Positions 32,348-41,529 of a DNA stretch of 64,000 nucleotides are shown one piece after another; within the stretch, counting starts at the first letter, position 1; each line of letters starts with the position of its first letter. The position numbers were made by a program, and so were the translations under genes. The notes under the pieces were generated by a model, which searched no databases, was not told where the DNA came from, and saw only the letters and a program-made list of their open reading frames with translations. The DNA lies in the NCBI RefSeq assembly GCF_011947195.1, contig NZ_JAATVY010000019.1:1-64000 (forward strand), in the 5' to 3' direction. This stretch comes from Planosporangium thailandense. GTDB taxonomy: Bacteria; Actinomycetota; Actinomycetes; Mycobacteriales; Micromonosporaceae.

Positions 32348-33001
32348 GTGCGCATCCTCCGGTACGGTCGCGGCGCGCTGCTCGTGGAGCTCGACGAGCT
32401 GGACGAGGTCATGGGGCTGTACCGGGCGCTGGCCCGCACCGCTCCGGCCGGGGTGACAGACCTCGTGCCCGCGGCGCGCACGCTGCTCGTCACGTTCGAC
32501 CGGTCCCGCACCTCCTTCGCGGGGCTGGCCGAGCTGGTACGGCGTACGCCGCCGGCCGACGGGGACGACGGCCCGGCCGGGATCGTGGAGCTGCCGGTGG
32601 CGTACGACGGGCCGGACCTCGCCGAGGTCGCCGCCCGCACGGGCCTGTCGCCCGCTGAGGTGGTGCGCCGGCACACCGGCGTGGAGTACGTGGTCGCGTT
32701 CTGCGGCTTCGCGCCCGGCTTCGCCTACCTCACCGGGGGCGACCGGGCGCTGCGGGTGCCGCGTCGCGCGAGCCCGCGAACGGTGGTGCCGGCGGGCGCG
32801 GTCGGGCTGGCCGGCGAGTACACCGGGGTCTATCCCCGGCCGTCGCCCGGCGGTTGGCAGCTCATCGGCCGTACCGGCGCGGCGCTGTGGGACGTCGACC
32901 GTGACCCGCCGGCGCTGCTGGTCGCCGGCACCCGGGTCCGCTTCGTCGCGATGGATTCGGTCGGTGCGGTGGATCCGGTCGGCGCGGTGGATCCGTCATG
33001 A
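32348..33001 (+). CDS. pxpB: 5-oxoprolinase subunit PxpB (KipI-like)
   Basis: A 217-aa subunit of the allophanate hydrolase subunit 1/KipI family. VRILRYGRGALLVELDEL starts the protein at GTG 32348. VELPVAYDGPDLAEVA, EYVVAFCGFAPGFAYLTGG and TYV/EYTGVYPRPSPGGWQLIGRT are the conserved blocks, the last ones lining the nucleotide/oxoproline site with PxpC. The C-terminus after RVRFVAMD is an 18-bp repeat (VGAVDP copies). The stop overlaps the pxpC start (ATGA). Confidence 0.93.
   Translation: MRILRYGRGALLVELDELDEVMGLYRALARTAPAGVTDLVPAARTLLVTFDRSRTSFAGLAELVRRTPPADGDDGPAGIVELPVAYDGPDLAEVAARTGLSPAEVVRRHTGVEYVVAFCGFAPGFAYLTGGDRALRVPRRASPRTVVPAGAVGLAGEYTGVYPRPSPGGWQLIGRTGAALWDVDRDPPALLVAGTRVRFVAMDSVGAVDPVGAVDPS
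32949..33000 (+). repeat. 18-bp array at pxpB C-terminus
   Basis: GCGGTGGATCCGGTCGGC-type units occur about 2.5 times and encode VGAVDPVGAVDP directly before the pxpC start. Confidence 0.85.
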
Positions 33002-33852
33002 TCGAGGTCATCCGTCCGGGCCCGCTCACGACGGTGCAGGATCTGGGCCGCCCGGGCTGGGCCGCGCTCGGCGTGAGCCCGTCGGGCGCCGCCGACCTCG
33101 GCGCCCTGCGGCTGGCCAACCGGCTCGTCGGTAACCCCGAGTCGGCCGCATGCCTGGAGATCACGCTCGGTGGGCTGGTCGCCCGGTTCGACGAAGCCGC
33201 GATCGTCGCGCTGACCGGCGCGCCCGCACCCGTTCGGGTGGGCGACCGGCAGGGCTTTCTCAACGGTCCGTTCACCGTACGGGCCGGCGAGCGCCTGGTA
33301 CTCGGGGCGCCGCAGCGGGCGCTGCGCACGTACCTGGCCGTTCGCGGCGGGATCGACGCGGCGCCGGTCTTCGGTTCCCGCTCGACCGACCTGCTGTCGG
33401 GGCTGGGGCCGGCGCCGGTGACGGCCGGCGCCCGGCTGCCCGTGGGCGACGCTGTCGCCGGAATGCCCACTGTGGACCTGGCGCCCGTACCCGTGGCCCC
33501 TGGCGACCTGGTGCTGCGCGTCCTGGCCGGCCCGCGCGACGACTGGATCACCGCCGAGGCGCGCCGCCTGTTCGCCTCCGCCCCGTACGCGGTGAGCGCC
33601 CGCAGCAACCGGGTCGGGGTCCGGCTCGAAGGGCCCCCGCTGGTCCTGGCCCGGCGCGACGAACTGCCCTCGGAGGGGATCGTCCGCGGGGCGGTGCAGG
33701 TGCCGCCGGACGGCCGGCCGGTGCTGTTCCTCGCCGACCATCCGGTGACCGGCGGCTACCCCGTCATCGGGGTCGTCGAGCCGCCGGACCTCGATCTGCT
33801 GGGTCAGGCCCGGCCGGGTGAGCGCGTATCGCTGCGCTGGATTGGTCGGTGA
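32998..33852 (+). CDS. pxpC: 5-oxoprolinase subunit PxpC (KipA-like)
   Basis: A 284-aa partner of PxpB (allophanate hydrolase subunit 2/KipA family). IEVIRPGPLTTVQDLGRPGW is the universal N-terminal signature. MDPxALRLAN-like GAADLGALRLANRLVGN, YLAVRGGIDAAPVFGSRSTD, and DELPSEGIVRGAVQVPPDGRP with ADHPVTGGYP complete the family blocks. Its length is normal for the family. It is last in pxpABC; 105 nt separate it from the amidohydrolase. Confidence 0.94.
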   Translation: MIEVIRPGPLTTVQDLGRPGWAALGVSPSGAADLGALRLANRLVGNPESAACLEITLGGLVARFDEAAIVALTGAPAPVRVGDRQGFLNGPFTVRAGERLVLGAPQRALRTYLAVRGGIDAAPVFGSRSTDLLSGLGPAPVTAGARLPVGDAVAGMPTVDLAPVPVAPGDLVLRVLAGPRDDWITAEARRLFASAPYAVSARSNRVGVRLEGPPLVLARRDELPSEGIVRGAVQVPPDGRPVLFLADHPVTGGYPVIGVVEPPDLDLLGQARPGERVSLRWIGR

Positions 33853-33957
33853 CGTCGTCGTTGGGCGCTGATGTCGTCGTCGGATGGGTGATGTGCCGTT
33901 TCGCGCGCCGGGGTGGGGGAACGAGGGCTAGCTGAGGTGCTAGCTGGAGGTGATTGT

Positions 33958-35169
33958 GTGGGTTCGCCAGGGTTGGCGGGGACAGGACCGGTAGCCATCG
34001 TCGGCGGCCGGGTGGTGCCGATCGAGGGTGACCCGATCGACGGTGGCGTTATCGTGATCGAAGACGGCCGGATAGCCGCCGTCGGCGGTGCCGACCTGCC
34101 CGTTCCCGAGGGCGCGACGACCGTGTCCGCCGAGGGTGCCTGGGTGCTGCCCGGCTTCATCGACGCGCATGCCCACGTGGGTGTCTGGGAGGAGGCCGAG
34201 GGGTGGGCCGGTCAGGACACCAACGAGATGACCGACCCCAACACCGCGCACGTGCGCGCCCTGGACGCGATCAATCCGGCCGACCTCGGCTTCCGGGACG
34301 CCATCGGCGGCGGCGTGCTCGCCGTCAACGTCAATCCGGGCTCGGGCAACCCGATCGGCGGCCAGACGGTCGCGCTCAAGTGCTGGGGCCGGACGGTCGA
34401 CGAGATGCTGTTGCGCCAGCCGAGCGGCCTGAAGTCGGCGCTGGGGGAGAACCCCAAGCGGGTGTACGGCGACCGCAAGCAGTTGCCGTCGACGCGCCTG
34501 GGCACCGCGGCCGTCATCCGGGACGCGTTCACCCAGGCGGGCAACTACCTCGCCAAGTGGGAGAACCCGGAGCCCGGTAAGCAGCCCGATCGGGACCTCA
34601 AGCTGGAGGCGCTCGCGAAGGTGCTGCGCCGGGAGATCCCGTGGCGGCAGCACTGCCACCGGGCCGACGACATCGCCACGGCGATGCGCATCGCCGAGGA
34701 GTTCGGCTACGAGTTGGTGATAGACCACGGCACCGAGGCGCACCTGCTGGCCGACATCATCGCGGCCAAGGGCATCCCGGTGATCATCGGACCGCTGTTC
34801 ACCACCCGGTCCAAGGTCGAGCTGCGCAACCGGTCACTGGCCAACCCCGGCCGGCTCGCCGCCGCCGGCGTCACCATCGCGATCACCACCGATCACCCGG
34901 TCGTACCGATCAATTTCCTCATCCACCAGGCGACCCTTGCGGTCAAGGAGGGGCTCGACCCGGTGACGGCGCTGCGCGCGGTGACCATCAACCCGGCCCG
35001 CATCGCCGGGGTCGCCGACCGGTTGGGCTCGATCGAGCCGGGTAAGGACGCCGATCTGTGCATCTGGTCGGGGGACCCGCTCGACGTGATGAACCGGGTG
35101 GAGCGGGCGTACGTCGGCGGGGTAGAGGTCTACCGGGATGGCGGTTTCAGCGATCTTGGACAGTTGTGA
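33958..35169 (+). CDS. Imidazolonepropionase-like amidohydrolase
   Basis: A 403-aa metal-dependent hydrolase of the amidohydrolase superfamily. GAWVLPGFIDAHAHVGVWEE contains the His-x-His metal pair. QHCHRADD and DHGTEAHL carry further His ligands, and ITTDHPVVP the metal/catalytic Asp. TINPARIAGVADRLGSIEPGKDADL is the typical C-terminal block. The substrate is not predictable (imidazolone-, hydantoin- or peptide-like). GGAGGTGATT supports GTG 33958. It follows pxpABC and may act on related cyclic amides. It ends inside a long hairpin. Confidence 0.9.
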   Translation: MGSPGLAGTGPVAIVGGRVVPIEGDPIDGGVIVIEDGRIAAVGGADLPVPEGATTVSAEGAWVLPGFIDAHAHVGVWEEAEGWAGQDTNEMTDPNTAHVRALDAINPADLGFRDAIGGGVLAVNVNPGSGNPIGGQTVALKCWGRTVDEMLLRQPSGLKSALGENPKRVYGDRKQLPSTRLGTAAVIRDAFTQAGNYLAKWENPEPGKQPDRDLKLEALAKVLRREIPWRQHCHRADDIATAMRIAEEFGYELVIDHGTEAHLLADIIAAKGIPVIIGPLFTTRSKVELRNRSLANPGRLAAAGVTIAITTDHPVVPINFLIHQATLAVKEGLDPVTALRAVTINPARIAGVADRLGSIEPGKDADLCIWSGDPLDVMNRVERAYVGGVEVYRDGGFSDLGQL

Positions 35170-35202
35170 GGGCTATGACCCCCACAACTGTCCAAGATCG
35201 CT
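35149..35202. terminator. Bidirectional hairpin terminator
   Basis: Perfect 20-bp arms (35149-35168 and 35183-35202) with a 14-nt loop overlap the amidohydrolase stop codon. They sit eight nt before the end of the convergent permease gene. Confidence 0.85.
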
Positions 35203-35209
35203 GGCTGCG

Positions 35210-36745
35210 TCAGTGTGAGACGGGAGCGCCCGTCGGGGCGCTGGCCGGCCGGGGCGCCGGCACGGCCGCGTGGCGCTCCTGCCGGGCCAGTCGGTTGTGC
35301 CGCCGGCCGTAGCCGAGGTACACCACCATTCCCGCGACGAGCCAGATCGCGAACCGCAGCCACGTCGCCAACGACAGGTTGGTCATCAGGTACAGGCAGG
35401 CCAGCGCGGACAGTACCGGTACCACCGGCGACAGCGGCACCCGGAACGGCCGTTCGAGATCGCGGCGGGTACGCCGCAGCAGCGGAACGGCCAGCGAGAC
35501 GATCACAAACGCGAACAGCGTGCCGATGCTGACCAGGTCGGCGAGCGCCGACAGGGGTACGAAGCCGGCGAGCAGCGCGACGAACGCCGTCATCGCCACG
35601 GTCAGCCGGTAGGGAGTGCCCCACTTCGGGTGGACGGCGCCGATGCCGGGCGGCAGCAGACCGTCGCGGGCCATCGCGAAACCGATCCGGCCGATCGCCA
35701 CGATGTCCACCAGGATGACGCTGGTCAGGCCGGCGACGGCGGCGATGGAGACGAGGACGGCCGCCCAGCCGGCACCGACGGCGGAGAACGCGGACGCGAT
35801 CGGCGCGCCCGGGTCGATCTTCCGGTAGTCGACCATGCCGACCAGGACGAGCGACACCGCGACGTACAGCAGCGCGGAGATGCCGAGCGTGCCGAACAGG
35901 CCGAGGGGGAGGTCGCGTGCCGGGCGCCGGGTCTCCTCGCCGAGGTTGGCGACGGCCTCGAACCCGGTGTACGCGAAGAAGACCACCGCCGCCGCGGTGA
36001 GCACGCCGGCGAAGCCGAACGCCGACGGGGCGATGCCGAACACCGCCTGCGACAGCGGCCGGGCCAGCCCGGATGTGCCGCCACCGGCGTGGCGGGCCGG
36101 CGGCACGAACGGCGTCAGGTGGGCCCACTTCACGAAGAACAGGCCGGCGATCACCACGAACACGCAGATGGCGATCTTGACCACGACGAGCGCGTTGGTC
36201 ACCCGGGCGGACTGCCGGATGCCGATCGTGGCGATGGCGCCCAGCACGAGGGTGATGGCGATCGCGCCCAGGTTTACCGTGCTGCTCTCGCCGAACCAGG
36301 CGGTCGGCAGGCCGAGCAGCTTGCCGAGGTAGCCCGACCAGCCACGGGCGACGACGGCCGCGCCCAGCGCGAACTCGAGGACCAGGTCCCAGCCGATGAT
36401 CCAGGCCGGCAGCTCACCCATCGTCGCGTACGCGTATGTGTACGCGCTGCCGGCGGTCGGCACGCTGGACGCGAGCTCGGCGTAGCAGAGCGCGGCCAGC
36501 AGGCTCGCGACGCCGGCGAGCGCGAACGAGATCGTGACCGCGGGTCCGGCGTGGTCGCGCGCCTCGATCCCGGTGAGGGTGAAGATGCCGGTGCCGATGA
36601 CGATCCCGATGCCGAAGCCCATCAGGTCGAACGGGCCCAGCCGGCGGCGCAGTCGGCGGCTGCCGGCCGCGTCACCACCCGCCCCGTCGTCGCTCTCGCT
36701 CTGAATGAGCACGTCGTCGATCGGCTTTGTCCGCATAAGCGACAT
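35210..36745 (-). CDS. APC superfamily amino acid permease
   Basis: A 511-aa, ~12-13-span transporter of the CAT-like group. GFGIGIVIGTGIFTLTGIEA holds the unwound first-helix signature. CYAELASSVPTAGSAYTYAYA and AYTGFEAVANLGEETRRPARDLP are characteristic. It differs clearly from the permease at 5966, so they are paralogues rather than recent copies. The start at ATG 36743-36745 follows AAAGGGG on the minus strand. It is convergent with the amidohydrolase, with a shared hairpin between them. Confidence 0.9.
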   Translation of the reverse strand: MSLMRTKPIDDVLIQSESDDGAGGDAAGSRRLRRRLGPFDLMGFGIGIVIGTGIFTLTGIEARDHAGPAVTISFALAGVASLLAALCYAELASSVPTAGSAYTYAYATMGELPAWIIGWDLVLEFALGAAVVARGWSGYLGKLLGLPTAWFGESSTVNLGAIAITLVLGAIATIGIRQSARVTNALVVVKIAICVFVVIAGLFFVKWAHLTPFVPPARHAGGGTSGLARPLSQAVFGIAPSAFGFAGVLTAAAVVFFAYTGFEAVANLGEETRRPARDLPLGLFGTLGISALLYVAVSLVLVGMVDYRKIDPGAPIASAFSAVGAGWAAVLVSIAAVAGLTSVILVDIVAIGRIGFAMARDGLLPPGIGAVHPKWGTPYRLTVAMTAFVALLAGFVPLSALADLVSIGTLFAFVIVSLAVPLLRRTRRDLERPFRVPLSPVVPVLSALACLYLMTNLSLATWLRFAIWLVAGMVVYLGYGRRHNRLARQERHAAVPAPRPASAPTGAPVSH

Positions 36746-36903
36746 ACGGGTACCCCTTTCGGCCAAATATCGGCCGTGTTGTACCCATCTCGCGGATCGT
36801 GCAATCTCCCGCCGTCGATTTCACGATCATGTCAGTGACGGCGCCGCGGCGACGATGCTGCCCGGCAGCAGGTCGGTACCCGCCCGCCGGGACCGTTACC
36901 TGT

Positions 36904-36959
36904 CCTCGGCTACTGGTCCCCGGCTACTGGTCCTCGGCTACTGGTCCCCGGCTACTGGT
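36904..36959. repeat. 14-bp array at 3' end of MCP gene
   Basis: Four 14-bp units alternate CCTCGGCTACTGGT and CCCCGGCTACTGGT; the last overlaps the stop of the minus-strand MCP gene. Confidence 0.92.
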
Positions 36960-38040
36960 CCTCCGCGACCAGCTTCTGCAGCTGGACCGCGCGGTCGTTG
37001 ATCTCGCCCGCCGTGACCCGTACCGTCTCGGCCGCCTCCGACGAGGACTGCACCGAGCCGGCCATGGACCGGATACCGGTCGACATCTCCGCCGTGGTGG
37101 CCGTCTGCTCCTCGACCGCGCTGGCGATCAGCGTCTGCTGCTCGGCGATCGAGCTGATCAGCTCGACGATGCCGGAGATCGCGGCGGCGGCCTGGGCGCT
37201 CTCCGACTGGATCGCCTCGATCATGGTGGTGATCTGGTCGGTCGCCTCCGCCGTACGGGCCGCCAGGTCCTTGACCTCACCGGCGACCACCGCGAAGCCC
37301 TTGCCGGCCTCGCCGGCGCGGGCCGCCTCGATGGTGGCGTTGAGGGCCAGCAGCTTGGTCTGCTCCGCGATCCCGGTGATCAGCTTGGTGATGGCGCCGA
37401 TGCTCTCGCTGGACTCCTGGAGCTTGTTCATGCTGCGGGTGGTCGACTCAGCCGAGCTCACCGCGCTCGTGGTGCTCGTCGACGCGGCGGTCACCCGGGT
37501 CGAGATCTCCCCGATGCTCGCGGTCATCTCGGCGGCGCCCTGCGACACTACGTCGGCCTGGCCGGAGGCTTCGGCCGCGACGCTGGTCAGCCGGTCGCCG
37601 AGCTCCGCCAGCGAGGAGGCCTGCGCCGCCAACTCGTCGGCCAGCTGCTGGGTCACGACGGTCTGGGCGGCCTCGCGGGTGATGTTGCGCCACGTCGCCG
37701 CGTACCCGCCGGGAATCGCGCCCACGGTCAGCTCGGCGACCGCCCGGTCCGCGCCGTCGCCGACCTCGAACGTCCCGACGACGGGGAAGCGGGTGTTCTC
37801 CCGGATGATCCGCACGAGCGTCGCGCGGAGCAGGTCCAGTACCTGCGGGCCCTGCGTCTCGGCGGCCTGGCGGGCCATGTTGACCGCGGCGTCGTTGCGG
37901 AACACGATCTCGCCGGCCTCGTCGGTCACCAGCAGCACGCAAGGCGCCGCCGTGAGCACGGTGACGAGCGCGTCGGCGGAGCCCACCAAGGGGTGGCGCC
38001 CACCCGATGCGGATCGGCCGAACCTCGCGGGAACGTTCAC
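36952..38040 (-). CDS. Soluble methyl-accepting-chemotaxis-like protein with PAS-like domain
   Basis: A 362-aa cytoplasmic signalling protein. A PAS-like module (about 25-130: [34 protein letters not shown]) precedes a coiled MCP signalling domain. The hairpin tip reads [29 protein letters not shown], here split after GEAGKG, followed by [14 protein letters not shown]. No membrane span exists, so it senses something inside the cell. No che genes are in the window. GTG 38040 with AGGGAGA upstream is the start. Such orphan MCPs occur in motile-spore actinobacteria such as Actinoplanes. Confidence 0.9.
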   Translation of the reverse strand: MNVPARFGRSASGGRHPLVGSADALVTVLTAAPCVLLVTDEAGEIVFRNDAAVNMARQAAETQGPQVLDLLRATLVRIIRENTRFPVVGTFEVGDGADRAVAELTVGAIPGGYAATWRNITREAAQTVVTQQLADELAAQASSLAELGDRLTSVAAEASGQADVVSQGAAEMTASIGEISTRVTAASTSTTSAVSSAESTTRSMNKLQESSESIGAITKLITGIAEQTKLLALNATIEAARAGEAGKGFAVVAGEVKDLAARTAEATDQITTMIEAIQSESAQAAAAISGIVELISSIAEQQTLIASAVEEQTATTAEMSTGIRSMAGSVQSSSEAAETVRVTAGEINDRAVQLQKLVAEDQ

Positions 38041-38168
38041 GGTCGCTCTCCCTGTCGTCTGGTAGCTCTGGCTACGACCTCCGCTGACCCAGATCGGCCG
38101 GCGGAGGGCAGGGTTGAGCAAACCTGCGGATTGGACGTCGGCCGGGCGGTCGGCCCACGATCGGAGGC

Positions 38169-38393
38169 GTGGCGCCTGCGCAGGCCGACCGGCGACGTGA
38201 CCGGTCGTGGCCGGCGGCTGTCCTCGACCACGGCGAGTACCTGCTCAACGCGCTCAATGCGGCGGTGGCGGTCGCGCTCGCCGTCGGCGGGGTCCTCTTG
38301 TTCGGAGCCCCCACCGGGACAGTGACGGTGATCACCAACGGCGCGCCCTGTGTACTTGGTGAATTGAAGAAGTGTGCAATTGGTCAGGTATAG
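38169..38393 (+). CDS. Possible small membrane protein
   Basis: A 74-aa frame from GTG 38169 with one hydrophobic span, [20 protein letters not shown]. Codons are G/C-ending until about 38350, then switch abruptly to AT-rich codons. This tail coincides with the promoter of the following arsR gene. Either the protein truly ends with this unusual tail, or the gene has lost its original 3' end. No family is recognised. Confidence 0.35.
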   Translation: MAPAQADRRRDRSWPAAVLDHGEYLLNALNAAVAVALAVGGVLLFGAPTGTVTVITNGAPCVLGELKKCAIGQV

Positions 38394-38394
38394 T
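38364..38394 (+). promoter_or_regulatory. Candidate promoter of arsR-sulP
   Basis: TATAGT (38389-38394) is a good -10 element, 16 nt before the arsR start. TTGAAG (38364-38369) is a -35 candidate with a long 19-nt spacer. The stretch is markedly AT-rich for this window. Confidence 0.5.
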
Positions 38395-38409
38395 GAAAGG
38401 CGGTGACGG

Positions 38410-38859
38410 ATGCCCGGCGTGGTTCCGCTCTACCAGGCCAAGGCCGAGTTCTTCCGTATGCTGGGCCACCCGGTGCGCATCCGGGTCCTCGAGCTGCTCG
38501 GTGAAGGGCCGACGACCGTGCGGGCGCTGCTCGACGAGATCGGCATCGAGGCGTCGAGCCTGTCCCAGCAGCTTGCCGTGCTGCGCCGGGCGGGCATCGT
38601 GACCTCCACGCGGGAGGGCTCGACCGTCGTCTACGCCCTCGCCGGCCCCGACGTGGCGGACCTGATGCGGGCGGCCCGGCGCATCCTCACCGAGATGATC
38701 ACCGGACAGGCCGAACTCCTCGACGCGCTGCGCGAGGACCGGCCGAGCCAGCCGGGTACCGCCCCGAGCCAGCCGGGTACCGCCCCGAGCCAGCCGGGTA
38801 CCGCCCCGAGCCAGCCGGGTACGGCCGATGCGCGCCCTGCCAGCGCGGACAACGCGTGA
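38410..38859 (+). CDS. ArsR family transcriptional regulator
   Basis: A 149-aa winged-helix repressor. AKAEFFRMLGHPVRIRVLELL, ASSLSQQLAVLRRAGIVTST and REGSTVVYALAGPDV are the ArsR HTH and wing. No cysteine metal-binding motif is visible, so it is not an obvious metal sensor. The last 40 residues are a PSQPGTA array, absent in relatives. The stop overlaps the GTG of the SulP gene, indicating an autoregulated arsR-sulP operon. Confidence 0.92.
   Translation: MPGVVPLYQAKAEFFRMLGHPVRIRVLELLGEGPTTVRALLDEIGIEASSLSQQLAVLRRAGIVTSTREGSTVVYALAGPDVADLMRAARRILTEMITGQAELLDALREDRPSQPGTAPSQPGTAPSQPGTAPSQPGTADARPASADNA
38743..38826 (+). repeat. 21-bp tandem array at arsR C-terminus
   Basis: Four 21-bp units (38743, 38764, 38785, 38806) encode PSQPGTA; the first three are identical and each contains GGTACC. 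Confidence 0.95.
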
Positions 38860-40532
38860 GCGCGGGACTCCGGCGCCTGGTCCGGCTGCTTCCGCCGACC
38901 GAGGCATGGAAGGCGATGGGGCGCCAGCCCCGCCGGGACCTCCTCGCCGGCCTGACGGTGGCGATCGTCGCCCTGCCGCTCGCGCTCGGGTTCGGCGTCT
39001 CCTCCGGGCTCGGGGCGGCCGCCGGCCTCACCACCGCGATCGTCGCGGGGGCGATCGCGGCGATCTTCGGCGGATCGAACCTGCAGGTCTCCGGGCCCAC
39101 CGGCGCGATGACCGTCGTTCTCGTGCCGATCGTGGCCCGGTACGGCGCCGGCGGCGTGCTCACGGTCGGTCTCCTGGCCGGCCTGCTGCTGATCGCGCTC
39201 GCGGTCGCGAAGGCCGGCCGGTACGTCCGCTACGTCCCGGCCCCGGTCGTGGAGGGCTTCACCGTCGGAATCGCCGCGGTGATCTTTCTTCAGCAGGTGC
39301 CGGCCGCGCTCGGGGTGACCGCGCACGGCGACTCGGTGACCGCGGTCGCGTGGCGGGCGGCTCTGGCGTTCGTACGCCATCCCCGGCCCGCGGCGCTGGC
39401 CGTGGCCGTGGGCGTCGCCCTCGCCGTACTGCTCGGCGCCAGGTGGCGGCCGACCGTACCGTTCTCGCTGGTTGCCGTGGCGGCCGCTACCGCGGTGGCC
39501 GAACTGGTGCACGTGCCGCTGGCCCGCATCGGCGCCCTGCCATCGACGCTGCCCGCCCCGACACTGAGCTTCCTCAACCTTGCCGCGGTGCCGTCGCTGT
39601 TCACCGCGGCGGTCGCGGTGGCGGCGTTGGCGGCGCTGGAGAGCCTGCTCTCGGCGACCGTCGCCGACGGCATGAGCGTGGGGCAGCGCCACGATCCCGA
39701 CCGGGAACTGTTCGGCCAGGGGCTGGCCAACGTCGTGACTCCGCTCTTCGGCGGCGTACCCGCCACCGCCGCGATCGCCCGTACGGCGGTGAACGTGCGC
39801 TCCGGGGCCGGCTCCCGGCTGGCCGCCTTCACCCACGCCCTGGTCCTAGCCGCGATCATGCTGGTGGCCGCCCCGCTGGTCGCTCACATACCGCTGGCGG
39901 CGCTGGCCGGGGTACTGATCGCTACGGCGGTCCGCATGGTGGAGGTCGGATCGCTCGCCGCCCTGGTCCGCTCCACCCGGTCGGACGCCCTGGTCATGGC
40001 GCTCACCGCGATCGGCACCCTGGCGCTGGACCTCGTCGAGGCGGTACTCGTCGGCTTCGTCGTCGCCGGGGCGCTGTCCCTGCGGAAGATCGCGATGTCG
40101 GTACGGGTCGAGGAGGTCCCGCTGGATGACGGCGACCACCGGGACGAGGAGCACGCGCTGCTCGCCGAGCACATCGTGGCCTATCGTCTGGACGGTCCGC
40201 TGTTCTTCGCCGCCGCCCACCGCTTCCTGCTGGAACTGTCTGAGATCGCCGACGTCCGGGTGGTGATCCTCCGGATGTCACGGGTCTCGACGATGGACGC
40301 GTCCGGAGCGCTCGTGCTCGGCGACGCCATCCAGCGGCTGGAGCAGCGGGGGATCGTCGTCTACGTCTCCGGCCTGCGCGCCGACCACACGAAAACCCTC
40401 GACGCCCTCGGCGTCCTGGACCGCCTCACCGAGGCCGGGCGGGTGTGTGCCACCACCCCGCTGGCGATCGAAGCGGCGCGGTCGCATCTGCATGCCGGCG
40501 GTCTCGTCACGGGGCTGGCCGGGCCGGCCTGA
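38856..40532 (+). CDS. SulP family anion permease with STAS domain
   Basis: A 558-aa membrane protein of the SLC26/SulP group, transporting sulfate, bicarbonate or other anions. The N-terminal transmembrane core has DLLAGLTVAIVALPLALGFG, then SNLQVSGPTGAMTVVLVPIV and ESLLSATVADGMSVGQRHDP. The C-terminal STAS domain (about 430-545) has VVILRMSRVSTMDASGALVL. Pairing with ArsR is a common actinobacterial arrangement. The substrate cannot be fixed from sequence. Confidence 0.93.
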   Translation: MSAGLRRLVRLLPPTEAWKAMGRQPRRDLLAGLTVAIVALPLALGFGVSSGLGAAAGLTTAIVAGAIAAIFGGSNLQVSGPTGAMTVVLVPIVARYGAGGVLTVGLLAGLLLIALAVAKAGRYVRYVPAPVVEGFTVGIAAVIFLQQVPAALGVTAHGDSVTAVAWRAALAFVRHPRPAALAVAVGVALAVLLGARWRPTVPFSLVAVAAATAVAELVHVPLARIGALPSTLPAPTLSFLNLAAVPSLFTAAVAVAALAALESLLSATVADGMSVGQRHDPDRELFGQGLANVVTPLFGGVPATAAIARTAVNVRSGAGSRLAAFTHALVLAAIMLVAAPLVAHIPLAALAGVLIATAVRMVEVGSLAALVRSTRSDALVMALTAIGTLALDLVEAVLVGFVVAGALSLRKIAMSVRVEEVPLDDGDHRDEEHALLAEHIVAYRLDGPLFFAAAHRFLLELSEIADVRVVILRMSRVSTMDASGALVLGDAIQRLEQRGIVVYVSGLRADHTKTLDALGVLDRLTEAGRVCATTPLAIEAARSHLHAGGLVTGLAGPA

Positions 40533-40592
40533 CGCACGGCTCCGGCCTGCAGGGCCGCCTGGACCTCGGTCGTGGTGTTGTGGCCCTTGGGT

Positions 40593-40879
40593 TCACACCA
40601 TGTACCGGTCGTGCCGTGCGTACGGCTCCGTCCACTCCTCGTCGCTGAGTTGACGTCCGGACGCGACGATCTCGGCCAGCGATTCGAAGTAGCTCTCGCG
40701 CGGCGCACCCGGGGCGAACAGGATCAGTAGAGACCGAACTCTCCGCGGGTGGACGCCGAGGTGGCAAGGTAGTGGACCGCGGCGGCGCCGACGGTCCGGT
40801 CGGGTTGCCGGGTCGCCGGTTGGAGGACGGCGCTGACCTCGCCGCCGTCGGCCAGGCAGCGAGAGTCTGGGTAGGACAT
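40593..40879 (-). pseudogene. Cupin gene with large internal deletion
   Basis: From ATG 40879 the frame reads MSYPDSRCLADGGEVSAV and ends TSASTRGEFGLY-stop. Directly after the join, in another frame, comes LLILFAPGAPRESYFESL and a C-terminus SDEEWTEPYARHDRYMV. These are the first ~50 and last ~45 residues of a known actinobacterial cupin family. The metal-binding middle (after GEFGLY, before LLLFAPGAPRE) is missing. The junction lies near 40722-40732 at a CTAC sequence that could have served as microhomology. No cupin barrel can form. Confidence 0.75.
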
Positions 40880-40926
40880 GCGGCTCCGTTCGATCCCGCG
40901 ACCTCCGCCAGCATAGGCTGCCGGGA

Positions 40927-41517
40927 ATGGTGACCGGGGAGACCGATGACGACCGGCTGCGTCGTATCGTCCGGTCGTGTGGCTGGCTGATGCGCGTGCT
41001 GGAGACGGTACGGGCGGTCGACCTGCCCGACGCGTGGGTCGGCGCGGGCGCCGTACGTGACGTGGTCTGGGGCCGGTTGTACGGGCCCGGCTTCGACCCC
41101 GGCGATGTGAACGACGTCGACGTGGTGTTCTTCGACCCCGACGACCTGAGCCGGGAGCGGGACGAGCGCGCGACCCGGATGTTGGGTGACGCCTGGCCCG
41201 ACGCGCCGTGGCAGGCGCGTAACCAGGCCGCCGTGCACACCTGGTACCACCACAGGTTCGGCGGTGCTCCGGTCCTGCCCTTCTCCTCGATCGCGGAGGC
41301 GGTTGCGACCTGGCCGGAGACCGCCACCGCGGTCGCCGTGCGGCTCGACGGCGCCGGCCACCTCGACGTCTGCGCCCCGCTCGGCCTGGCCGACCTGCTG
41401 GCCGGGGTGTGGCGGCGTAACCCGCGCCGCGCCAGCCTCGAGGTGTCGCTCGCCCGGTTCGCCCGCCACCGGCCGGGTCGGCGGTGGCCGGGGGTACGGG
41501 TGATCCCGCCCCGCTGA
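40927..41517 (+). CDS. Nucleotidyltransferase family protein (NTP_transf_6 / COG3575)
   Basis: A 196-aa protein of the COG3575 type. LPDAWVGAGAVRDVVWGRLYG and DVNDVDVVFFDPDDLSRERDE contain the family D-x-D metal-binding region. ARNQAAVHTWYHHRFGGAP and the final LADLLAGVWRRNPRR are conserved. Activity and substrate are not established for this family. It is monocistronic and divergent from the cupin pseudogene. Confidence 0.85.
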   Translation: MVTGETDDDRLRRIVRSCGWLMRVLETVRAVDLPDAWVGAGAVRDVVWGRLYGPGFDPGDVNDVDVVFFDPDDLSRERDERATRMLGDAWPDAPWQARNQAAVHTWYHHRFGGAPVLPFSSIAEAVATWPETATAVAVRLDGAGHLDVCAPLGLADLLAGVWRRNPRRASLEVSLARFARHRPGRRWPGVRVIPPR

Positions 41518-41529
41518 TCGGGCCGGCTG

